Assembly (NCBI GenBank): GCA_030054235.1
Contig: JASGCG010000136.1
Coordinates: 1 to 5,309 of the forward strand
DNA: 5,309 nucleotides
Origin: Bacteroidia bacterium
Lineage (GTDB): Bacteria; Planctomycetota; Phycisphaerae; Phycisphaerales; SM1A02
Direction: 5' to 3'
Both the position numbers and the translations under genes were made by a program. Below, in pieces: positions 1 to 5,227 of this stretch (positions within the stretch are counted from its first letter, which is position 1; each line of letters starts with the position of its first letter). Under the pieces are notes generated by a model. It had not been told where the DNA came from and searched no databases. It saw only the letters and a list, made by a program, of their open reading frames with translations.

Positions 1-1
1 C

Positions 2-502
2 GATCGCATGGAGACCTTGATCGAGGAGCACGCGATGCGCCTGCTTGCGCTTGCCCACCCAGTGGCGGGCGACCTTCGGCTGGTGCTGGCGGTCATGCGC
101 ATCAACACGGACTTCGAGCGCATGGCCGACATGGCGCGCGGGATCTCCAAGCGCATCCTCCGCCTCTCAGAGATCGAGCACGACGAGCTCCCGGGCGACC
201 TCATCGACATCGCCTTCGCAGCCCGCACCATGCTCACCGACGTGCTCGTGGCCCTGGGCAACGAAGACGCCACGCTCGGCCGCCACGTTCGCAACAGCGA
301 CCGTCGGGTCGACGACATCAACAAGGCCATCCTGCTCTGGGCCCGGCAACAGATGCCCGCCCATCCGGAGTGGGTGGAGGCCGATCTGGAAATCATGGCC
401 ATGGCGCAGCGCTTCGAGCGCATCGCCGACCTGGCCGCGTCGGTGGCCACGGAGGTGATCTTCCTCGTCGAGGGCCAGCTGTCGCGGCACGCCACCGCGT
501 GA
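2..502 (+). CDS. phoU: PhoU-family phosphate signalling protein, C-terminal part (5' end outside window)
   Basis: PhoU is a cytoplasmic helical protein that couples the Pst phosphate transporter to the PhoR/PhoB two-component system and restrains it when phosphate is plentiful. The reading frame is open from the first bases of the window. The first Met (8-10) lies inside a conserved helix, so the true start is upstream. About 165 residues remain of a family that is usually about 215-240. Counting from that Met, two PhoU repeats each carry the E-R-x-x-D metal-cluster motif: FERMAD at residues 36-41, after the conserved HPVAGDLR stretch (18-24), and FERIAD at 136-141, followed by a typical tail (TEVIFLVEG, 148-156). 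Neighbouring pst or pho genes, if present, would lie to the left. I am sure of the family. The individual paralogue (phoU or a phoU-like gene) cannot be settled from a fragment. Confidence 0.93.
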   Translation, partial: DRMETLIEEHAMRLLALAHPVAGDLRLVLAVMRINTDFERMADMARGISKRILRLSEIEHDELPGDLIDIAFAARTMLTDVLVALGNEDATLGRHVRNSDRRVDDINKAILLWARQQMPAHPEWVEADLEIMAMAQRFERIADLAASVATEVIFLVEGQLSRHATA

Positions 503-521
503 GGCGTCACGGCCTGATGCC
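503..521 (+). terminator. possible hairpin directly after phoU
   Basis: The first base after the phoU stop codon begins a short inverted repeat. GGCGTCA (503-509) pairs with TGATGCC (515-521) across a 5-base loop, giving seven pairs, one of them G-U. There is no T-run after it, so it does not look like a classic intrinsic terminator. It may be a weak terminator or an mRNA 3' end stabiliser, or it may be chance in GC-rich DNA. Confidence 0.25.
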
Positions 522-600
522 GGGTCACCGCACGGCCCAGCCGAGCAGCGTCGACCGGGCGCTGGCCTCTGATAACCACAGGCTGGACTGGATCATCCTC

Positions 601-629
601 TTGCCCTCTGCCGAGAGGACCGCTAGCCT
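601..629 (+). promoter_or_regulatory. candidate sigma-70-type promoter for rpmH
   Basis: TTGCCC (601-606) and TAGCCT (624-629) are spaced by 17 bases, upstream of rpmH in the phoU-rpmH gap. They match the -35 and -10 consensus hexamers at four and three of six positions. The predicted transcript would have a leader of roughly 30 bases. The spacer contains a perfect inverted repeat, CCTCT (605-609) with AGAGG (614-618). The call rests on position and spacing, since the hexamers alone are weak. Confidence 0.35.
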
Positions 630-667
630 GTGTGGCTCGCCCAGTTGAGCCAACCACCGAGATCGCC

Positions 668-802
668 ATGCACTATCCCCACAAGGTCAGCCGTACGAAG
701 AAGGTCCGCTCGGTCGGTTTCCGCAGCCGCATGAGCACGCGCAAGGGCCGCAAGATCATCAATCGCAAGCGCCGCCTCGGCCGCGCGATCCGCGTGCGCT
801 GA
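668..802 (+). CDS. rpmH: 50S ribosomal protein bL34 (44 residues)
   Basis: bL34 is a very small basic protein of the large ribosomal subunit that binds 23S rRNA. The 44-codon frame matches the family in length and charge (about half Arg/Lys). It carries the core pattern VGFRSRMST-x-KGRKIINRKRR (residues 16-36), which corresponds to the usual HGFRARMATKNGR-x-(V/I)-x-x-RRR core. The start is atypical: Met-His-Tyr-Pro-His-Lys replaces the common Met-Lys-Arg-Thr-Phe-Gln-Pro. This variant is what I associate with Planctomycetota, from memory. The ATG at 668 is the only sensible start. It has no strong Shine-Dalgarno sequence, only a GAG a few bases upstream. In many bacteria rnpA follows directly, but here the next gene is aroK, 49 bp downstream. 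The frame is easily missed because it is so short. Confidence 0.88.
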   Translation: MHYPHKVSRTKKVRSVGFRSRMSTRKGRKIINRKRRLGRAIRVR

Positions 803-828
803 GCGCTCGCGCCCCTGGTCGCATGCCT

Positions 829-841
829 GGCGCTTCGCGCC
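829..841 (+). other. short perfect hairpin between rpmH and aroK
   Basis: GGCGC (829-833) and GCGCC (837-841) form a five-pair stem with a TTC loop, in the 49-bp spacer and ending ten bases before the aroK start codon. There is no T-tract. It could trim or attenuate the rpmH transcript so that the ribosomal gene is expressed more strongly than aroK, but such short GC stems are common by chance here. Confidence 0.2.
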
Positions 842-851
842 GATCTTCCGC

Positions 852-1376
852 ATGCAACGCTTCATCCTGATCGGTCTTCGTGCCACCGGCAAGTCGTCGG
901 TTGGTCGAGCGATCGCGCGCCTCTCGGGCGGGACCTTCCTGGATCTCGACGATGCCGTCGCGCTCGCCGCGGGCTCGTGCTCGGCGCACGATGCGTTCAT
1001 CGCGCTTGGGGAAGCTGCCTTCCGTGCGCTCGAAGCCGCCGCCCTCGCCGATGCACTGCGCGCCACCGCACACACGGTGATCGCCCTCGGGGGCGGAACA
1101 CCCATGGCTCCGGGCGCGCGTGCCATGATCGACGCTGCTCGCGGATCGGGCTGGCGCGTCATGCTGCTTGATGCGCCGGATGAGGTGCTTGGCGCGCGCA
1201 TCCGCCAATCGCCTGGGACACGTCCGAGCCTGACCGGTGCGGCACCCGACCGTGAAGTCTCCGAGATCCGCGCGCGACGCTGGCCGACCTTGGAAGGGCT
1301 CGCCGACGCGATCGTGGCCACCGACGGGCGCACGCCCAGCGAGATCGCTCAGGGCATCGTGTCTGCGATCGACTGA
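852..1376 (+). CDS. aroK: shikimate kinase
   Basis: This cytoplasmic enzyme phosphorylates shikimate to shikimate 3-phosphate with ATP, the fifth step of the pathway to chorismate and the aromatic amino acids. The protein has 174 residues, the normal family length. Visible motifs are the Walker A loop GLRATGKS (8-15); the acidic shikimate/Mg site DLDD (31-34); F57-R58 followed by E61, the shikimate-binding F-R-x-x-E helix; the glycine loop GGGTP (80-84); and the lid region around R116 to R124 with RPSLTG (124-129). Positions line up almost residue for residue with the E. coli enzymes. The usual Tyr of the late R-x-P-x-Y stretch is not obvious (RRWPTLE instead). No in-frame start exists close upstream, so ATG 852 is firm. 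The gene is on the rpmH strand, 49 bp downstream. Its last 28 bases overlap the end of the convergent rnc gene. Confidence 0.95.
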   Translation: MQRFILIGLRATGKSSVGRAIARLSGGTFLDLDDAVALAAGSCSAHDAFIALGEAAFRALEAAALADALRATAHTVIALGGGTPMAPGARAMIDAARGSGWRVMLLDAPDEVLGARIRQSPGTRPSLTGAAPDREVSEIRARRWPTLEGLADAIVATDGRTPSEIAQGIVSAID

Positions 1377-2269
1377 GGCACCTGCACCTGCGGGCCGGTC
1401 GGGCCATCGACGACGAACCCGAGCTCCCGCAGCGCATGCAGCGCCGCACCTTGCTCCGCAGCCTTCTTGCTCATCCCCCAGCAGCTGGTGAACGCCCGGT
1501 CACCGATCTGGGCGCGGATCTCGAAGTTCTTCTCGTGATCGGGGCCACGCTCGCCCATGACCGAATACGTCGGCGAGCCGAGACCGGCCTGCTGCGCAAG
1601 CTGCTGGAGCACGCTCTTGTAATTCTCCTGGTGGCCAAGCTGCAGCGTGCGCTCGATGTGCGGCTCCATGTGTCGCAGCACGAACGCACGCGCGGCCTCG
1701 CTGCCACCATCGAGGTAGATCGCACCGACCAGGCTCTCGAAGAGGCCCGCGAGCACGCTCTTGGGGAGCTGGTCCACGCTGATCATGCCCTTGCCGATGG
1801 AGATCATCCGGTGGAACCCCGCCTCGCGCACCAGCTGCGCGCACATCTCGCGGCTGACGAGATACGACTTGAGCTTGGTGAGATCCCCTTCGAGGCGATC
1901 GGGATAGCGCCGGTACAGGTGTTCGCAGATGACCTGCCCGAGCACGGCATCGCCGAGGAACTCGAGACGTTCGTTGCTCGCCATGCGCGTGTCGCTGACC
2001 GACGCGTGCGTGAGCGCGAGCCGCATCAGGGCCACGTCGCCGAAGACGTGGCCGATCAGCGCGAATCGCTCGTCATGCTTCGAGGTGCCTGATGCGCCAG
2101 CGGGACCGGTGGCAGCCACACGCTGTCGCTTGGCCGCCGGCTTCGGTGCGGGCTGGGCTGCTGGCTTGCGCGAGGCCTTCTTGGCAGGACGAGACACCTT
2201 GCCCGAAGACACCTTGCCCGAAGACACCTTGCCCGACCTGGACGCTGTCGACGATCGCTTGGATGGCAT
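1349..2269 (-). CDS. rnc: ribonuclease III with basic, repeat-bearing N-terminal tail
   Basis: RNase III cleaves double-stranded RNA, matures rRNA precursors and processes structured mRNAs and antisense duplexes. The protein is 306 residues, longer than the usual 220-250. Residues 1-65 are a low-complexity Ser/Lys/Ala/Pro tail containing (SGKVS)x3 at 12-26. The catalytic domain spans about 66-208, with the signature NERLEFLGDAVL (99-110) holding E100 and D107. The second metal motif is LAGLFESLVGAIYLDGG (173-189): E178 is present, but the position three residues before it, commonly Asp (E. coli D114), is Gly175. A double-stranded RNA-binding domain follows (about 214-285), with GPDH (242-245) and GMSKKAAEQGAALHAL (265-280). 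ATG 2269 is 18 bp downstream of the PilZ gene's stop, so the two probably share a transcript. A start at an internal Met (for example residue 82 or 96) would cut into the nuclease domain, so the long form is preferred. The tail may aid RNA binding, which is inference. Confidence 0.95.
   Translation of the reverse strand: MPSKRSSTASRSGKVSSGKVSSGKVSRPAKKASRKPAAQPAPKPAAKRQRVAATGPAGASGTSKHDERFALIGHVFGDVALMRLALTHASVSDTRMASNERLEFLGDAVLGQVICEHLYRRYPDRLEGDLTKLKSYLVSREMCAQLVREAGFHRMISIGKGMISVDQLPKSVLAGLFESLVGAIYLDGGSEAARAFVLRHMEPHIERTLQLGHQENYKSVLQQLAQQAGLGSPTYSVMGERGPDHEKNFEIRAQIGDRAFTSCWGMSKKAAEQGAALHALRELGFVVDGPTGPQVQVPQSIADTMP
2192..2236 (-). repeat. perfect 3 x 15-bp tandem repeat inside rnc
   Basis: Three identical, adjacent copies of AGACACCTTGCCCGA (+ strand) fill exactly 45 bp and encode residues 12-26 of RNase III as (Ser-Gly-Lys-Val-Ser)x3. 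The match breaks at once on both sides (2191 and 2237). Because the unit is a multiple of three, gain or loss of copies would leave the frame intact. Identity at every base, including third codon positions, suggests recent expansion by slippage. Confidence 0.95.
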
Positions 2270-2287
2270 GGGGCGCTCGCGGACCGA

Positions 2288-2656
2288 TCAGGCCATCATC
2301 AGGTAGCCGCGGTCGAGGTGACCGAGCAGCCGTTCCCGATGCGACTCGTTCTCGAACGAATCGACGTGCAGCGCCATGCGGCGCGGCCCCGGATCATCGG
2401 CCTCATCGAAGAGCCGAACCACCCGGCCCGCCAGGCGCACCCAGCCGCCGGCACCGGGAAGCAGCAGTTCGAGGCTCAGGGGCTCACCCACCTTCAGGCC
2501 TTCGTCGAGTTCGAACCTCAGCCCGGTCGCCGAGATGTCGTACGCGTGGCCTTCGAGCGGAACACCAGCGCCGCTGCGAGTCTCGACGCGAACAGCCGTG
2601 TACGGGGCGTGGACCCCGTAGCGTTCGGACGTTCGTTGGTCGGCAAGAGCAGTCAT
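2288..2656 (-). CDS. PilZ-domain protein (putative c-di-GMP receptor)
   Basis: PilZ domains bind cyclic di-GMP and pass the signal to motility, surface polysaccharide or gene expression outputs. From the chosen start the protein has 122 residues and is a lone PilZ domain. The arginine motif RxxxR is RTSER (residues 8-12). The second ligand motif (D/N)xSxxG is DISATG (40-45), followed by beta-strand patterns such as LSLELLLPG and RLAGRVVRLF and a final strand RMALHVDSF. Both ligand motifs are intact, so c-di-GMP binding is plausible. The frame stays open to an ATG at 2722, which would add a non-conserved 22-residue extension. I prefer the ATG at 2656 because it puts RxxxR near the N-terminus as is usual, and leaves room for divergent promoters. 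Neither start has a good Shine-Dalgarno sequence. The gene lies 18 bp upstream of rnc on the same strand. No output domain is present, so the downstream partner is unknown. Confidence 0.85.
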   Translation of the reverse strand: MTALADQRTSERYGVHAPYTAVRVETRSGAGVPLEGHAYDISATGLRFELDEGLKVGEPLSLELLLPGAGGWVRLAGRVVRLFDEADDPGPRRMALHVDSFENESHRERLLGHLDRGYLMMA

Positions 2657-2792
2657 GGGGTCGTTATCGGTTGAGGTAGCCAGCGGGCTTGAAGGGTTCA
2701 GGCACTGAAACGCCGCACGCATCCTGATCTTGCCACGGTTTCACCCGCTTCCAACCGAATCGTGGCCCGACGGCTATGTTCCGGGGGCTGCC
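2657..2792. promoter_or_regulatory. divergent spacer between PilZ gene and reductoisomerase-like gene
   Basis: With the preferred starts, 136 bp separate the two divergent genes and should hold both promoters. TGAA-GGG-TTCA (2690-2700) is a short perfect inverted repeat, with a further TGAA at 2706-2709, and could be an operator. TATGTT (2775-2780) resembles a -10 box for the rightward gene but lacks a convincing -35 and would give a leader of only a few bases. GGGGG (2783-2787) lies five bases before ATG 2793 and is the likely ribosome site. If the longer starts (2722 on -, TTG 2730 on +) are used instead, the spacer shrinks to 7 bp. Confidence 0.3.
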
Positions 2793-3815
2793 ATGGGTCG
2801 CCCCGAGTGCCAAGTTCTGCAGGATTCCGCTGGACAGTGGCTGGAACCGCTGCGCGGCCAGACCGTCGCGATCCTCGGTTTCGGCAACCAAGGCCGCGCC
2901 CACGCGATGAACCTGCGCGACAGCGGGATCAACGTCGTCGTCGGCGGCCGGGCTGGATCCGCTGCACGGGATGCAGCTCGAAACGAGGGATTCCAGCAAC
3001 TCGCCGCCGCCGACGCCGCATCGCAGGCTGTGCTGGTCGCGGTCTGCGTGCCTGACCATGTGGCGGGCGACGTCTGGTCGGCCGTGCAACCAGCGATGCG
3101 CGCGGACGCGGTTGCCGGCTTCGTCTGCGGCGCACCACTTCGTTACGGCTTGGTGACGGCGCCGCCTGCGCGCGGCATCGTGATGGTTGCACCGAAGGGA
3201 CCGGGCGCCACCCTGCGCATGCGCTTTACGATGGGCCAAGGCATTCCTGCCCTGCTCGCGGTGCACAGCCCCGGTGCGGATCCAGAGCGGACCCGCGCGC
3301 TTGCGCTCGCGTGGGCCGCGGGCATCGGTTGCGGCCGCTCGGGCGTGATCGAGTCCACGGCAGCGATCGAGGCCGAGACCGACCTCTTCGGCGAGCAAAC
3401 CGTGCTGTGCGGCGGCATGGTCCACCTGATGCAGGCTGCCTACGACGCGCTCGTGTCGGCTGGCTACCCGCCTGAGATCGCCTACATCGAGTGCATCCAT
3501 GAACTCAAGCAGGTCGCCGACCTGGTCTACGAGCACGGCATCGCCGGGATGCGCGAACGCATCTCGCCGACCGCTGCCTTCGGCATTGACGAGGCCGGAC
3601 CGATCGTGGTGGACGATCGAACACGCGAGGCCATGCAGGGCGTGCTCGCGAGGGTGCGTGATGGGAGCTTCTTCGCGGCCCTCATGGCTGACCAGCGCGA
3701 GGGTGGCAGGCGACTGCGCGAGGGGCGCGCGGCCGCGACCGCCATGCCGCTCGAGGACGCAGGACGTACCGTGCGCGCCATGATGCCGTGGCTTGCCCAG
3801 GAACACCGCCGATGA
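2793..3815 (+). CDS. ilvC: ketol-acid reductoisomerase-like protein, catalytic-loop His replaced by Cys
   Basis: Ketol-acid reductoisomerase rearranges acetolactate or acetohydroxybutyrate and reduces the product with NAD(P)H and Mg, the second common step to valine, leucine and isoleucine. From ATG 2793 the protein has 340 residues, a class I (short form) length. The Rossmann loop is GFGNQGRAHAMNLRDSG (29-45), with R53, S56 and R59 in the cofactor-phosphate loop. Metal and substrate residues are present: K135 in APKGPG, D197 and E201 in ETDLFGEQ, E233 and E237 in YIECIHELK, S258 in ISPTAAFG, and the terminal MMPW. The loop that normally reads F-x-HG-x-x-IHF is FVCGAPLRYG (110-119), so the catalytic His is Cys112 and the second His is Arg117. 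Fold and metal site are therefore kept, but normal turnover is doubtful. The frame also allows TTG 2730 (361 residues). The gene overlaps uppP by four bases. No other branched-chain gene is in view. Confidence 0.85.
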   Translation: MGRPECQVLQDSAGQWLEPLRGQTVAILGFGNQGRAHAMNLRDSGINVVVGGRAGSAARDAARNEGFQQLAAADAASQAVLVAVCVPDHVAGDVWSAVQPAMRADAVAGFVCGAPLRYGLVTAPPARGIVMVAPKGPGATLRMRFTMGQGIPALLAVHSPGADPERTRALALAWAAGIGCGRSGVIESTAAIEAETDLFGEQTVLCGGMVHLMQAAYDALVSAGYPPEIAYIECIHELKQVADLVYEHGIAGMRERISPTAAFGIDEAGPIVVDDRTREAMQGVLARVRDGSFFAALMADQREGGRRLREGRAAATAMPLEDAGRTVRAMMPWLAQEHRR

Positions 3816-4693
3816 CGCTCTTCGATGCCGTGATCCTCGGGCTCGTCGAGGGCATCACCGAGTACCTCCCGGTGAGCTCGACCGGTCACCTGCTGCTGAC
3901 CGCACAATGGCTCGGGCTGCGTTCGGACGAGGAGCAGCGCCGCGCCGTCGATGCCTTCTCGATCGTGATCCAGGGCGGCGCGATCCTTGCCGTGGCGGGC
4001 CTGTACTGGAGCAAGGTGCGCGGCATGGCGCATGCGTGCGTCGCCGTGACGGGTCTGGTCCGCAAGGCCGCCGACCATCGGCAGGCACTCCGTCTCCTGC
4101 GCAATCTGGTGGCGGCGTTCATCCCGGCCGCGATCTTTGGGCTCCTGCTCGATGATTGGCTCGAAGCGCGGCTGTTCAAGCCCCTGCCGGTCGTGCTGGC
4201 GCTGGCGATCGGGGGCGTGGCGCTCGTGCTCCTGGACAAATGGGTCCGCGAGCGGGCCGCCGATGAGCGCGGCACCGAAGTCGACGGCAGCTCGCTCACG
4301 GTCGTGCAGAGCGTGCTCATCGGGCTCATGCAGTGCGTGGCGATGTGGCCAGGCACGAGCCGCTCCATGATGTCGATCCTCGGTGGGCTGTCGGTCGGGC
4401 TGCGGCCGCGCGCCGCCGCAGAGTTCAGCTTCCTGCTCGGACTGCCCACGCTCGGTGCTGCGTGCGCCTACAGCCTGCTGAAGCTCCTGCGACAGGACGG
4501 CGGCATCGAGCTGCTCGGTGGCGTGATGCCCGTTGCCGTCGGCATCATCGTCGCTGCCGTGAGCGCCGCCTTCGCCATCTCATGGCTCGTGGCCTTCATC
4601 GGGCGCGGCGGATTCCTGTGGTGCGGACTCTGGCGCATCCTGCTGGCGGCACTCGTCGGTTGGATGCTGTGGAGCGGCCGGCTCGCCTTCTGA
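3812..4693 (+). CDS. uppP: undecaprenyl-diphosphatase (BacA/UppP family)
   Basis: This integral membrane enzyme removes a phosphate from undecaprenyl diphosphate, regenerating the lipid carrier used for peptidoglycan and other envelope polymers. Overproduction in E. coli gives bacitracin resistance. The protein has 293 residues, with several hydrophobic segments (for example about 95-113, 124-142, 236-262, 272-288). The active-site region EGITEYLPVSSTGHL (13-27) supplies E13, E17, S23 and H26. The second motif PGTSRS (180-185) supplies R184. These match E. coli E17, E21, S27, H30 and R174 in spacing. Other family hallmarks are VIQGGAILAV (52-61) and the GLPTLGAA stretch. The ATG at 3812 overlaps the upstream stop as ATGA, with AGGA at 3799-3802 as ribosome site. 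A GTG at 3788 is less likely because the family starts just before the first helix. Translational coupling to the reductoisomerase-like gene is probable. Confidence 0.96.
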   Translation: MTLFDAVILGLVEGITEYLPVSSTGHLLLTAQWLGLRSDEEQRRAVDAFSIVIQGGAILAVAGLYWSKVRGMAHACVAVTGLVRKAADHRQALRLLRNLVAAFIPAAIFGLLLDDWLEARLFKPLPVVLALAIGGVALVLLDKWVRERAADERGTEVDGSSLTVVQSVLIGLMQCVAMWPGTSRSMMSILGGLSVGLRPRAAAEFSFLLGLPTLGAACAYSLLKLLRQDGGIELLGGVMPVAVGIIVAAVSAAFAISWLVAFIGRGGFLWCGLWRILLAALVGWMLWSGRLAF

Positions 4694-4708
4694 CGGTAGC
4701 CTTCGACG

Positions 4709-5227
4709 ATGCCGAGCCCGTTGCCGCTGCTCACCCTGGGACTTCGCGCCCTCCTGATCAACATCGTGATCTTCGTGCTGCTTGCGGCGGCCCTGGCGTG
4801 GTACCTGGGCGGCAGCCTGCTGCCGGGGCGCCAGACGGTGAACTTCCCCGCGTTCGAGTGGATGGGCGACGACTACCACTTCCGGGTGATCGGCCACGGC
4901 ACCACGCCCGAGCCCGTGCGCTGGGAACTGCTGCACACGCTGCCCGACGGTGACGAAGACCGGCTCACGCTGGGCATCGACGGCCGTTGGCGCAACGTCT
5001 GGGGACCGCTTGTTCACTACGGCGGCGTGATGATCGGGCTTGAGGTCGAGGCACGCGACGACTCCACGCAGTGGTGGGTCGCCCAGATCGATCGCGACCG
5101 TGCCGTGACGACCCGGCAGGTCGAGGACCGGGACATGATGCTGGGCACGCTCCGCGGAGCACCGCAGTTCGGGGTGGCGCAGCCGGCGCCCGGCGATGCC
5201 GAGCGCGGCGGCGCACCTACGCCTTGA
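4709..5227 (+). CDS. hypothetical single-pass membrane protein
   Basis: I do not recognise this family. The 172-residue protein has one hydrophobic segment near the N-terminus (about 14-34) after a short Leu/Pro-rich start with one Arg, so it is probably anchored with a short cytoplasmic N-terminus and about 135 residues outside the membrane. There is no clear signal-peptidase or lipobox site. The soluble part is rich in Trp, Asp and Arg, with short alternating strand-like patterns (RWELLHTLPDG, 71-81; DGRWRNVWGPLVHYGG, 91-106; WWVAQIDRDRAV, 122-133), suggesting a small beta-rich domain. The tail from about 157 is Pro/Gly/Ala-rich and likely disordered. It starts 15 bp after uppP and is probably co-transcribed, so an envelope-related role is possible but is only inferred from context. 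Its last 11 bases overlap the convergent gene at the right edge. The start lacks a Shine-Dalgarno sequence. Confidence 0.75.
   Translation: MPSPLPLLTLGLRALLINIVIFVLLAAALAWYLGGSLLPGRQTVNFPAFEWMGDDYHFRVIGHGTTPEPVRWELLHTLPDGDEDRLTLGIDGRWRNVWGPLVHYGGVMIGLEVEARDDSTQWWVAQIDRDRAVTTRQVEDRDMMLGTLRGAPQFGVAQPAPGDAERGGAPTP

Noticed and set aside
801..808. GAGCGCTC palindrome overlapping the rpmH stop codon
   Set aside because: Eight-base palindromes are frequent in this composition, and nothing around it supports a site.
623..1333. 236-codon open frame on the minus strand
   Set aside because: It runs antisense across rpmH and aroK, both supported by motifs, and its product is Ala/Arg/Ser-rich low complexity.
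1436..2092. 218-codon open frame on the plus strand
   Set aside because: It is the antisense shadow of rnc. The composition (Leu, Glu, Ala, His rich) mirrors the opposite codons and no domain is visible.
2664..3806. 380-codon open frame on the minus strand
   Set aside because: It lies antisense to the reductoisomerase-like gene, which has clear family motifs. The translated product is His/Arg-rich with no recognisable domain, as expected for a shadow in GC-rich DNA.
3886..4449. 187-codon open frame on the minus strand
   Set aside because: It is antisense to uppP, Ser/Arg-rich, and has no motif.
4697..4702. TAGCCT, the same hexamer as the candidate rpmH -10 box, six bases before ATG 4709, suggesting a leaderless transcript
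   Set aside because: There is no -35-like hexamer at suitable spacing, and the close distance to uppP favours read-through. Two occurrences of a hexamer are not enough.
4333..4953. 206-codon open frame on the plus strand spanning the uppP to hypothetical-gene junction
   Set aside because: It is out of frame with uppP and with the following gene, and the product is Arg/Ala-rich shadow sequence. I considered a frameshift, but uppP is complete without it.
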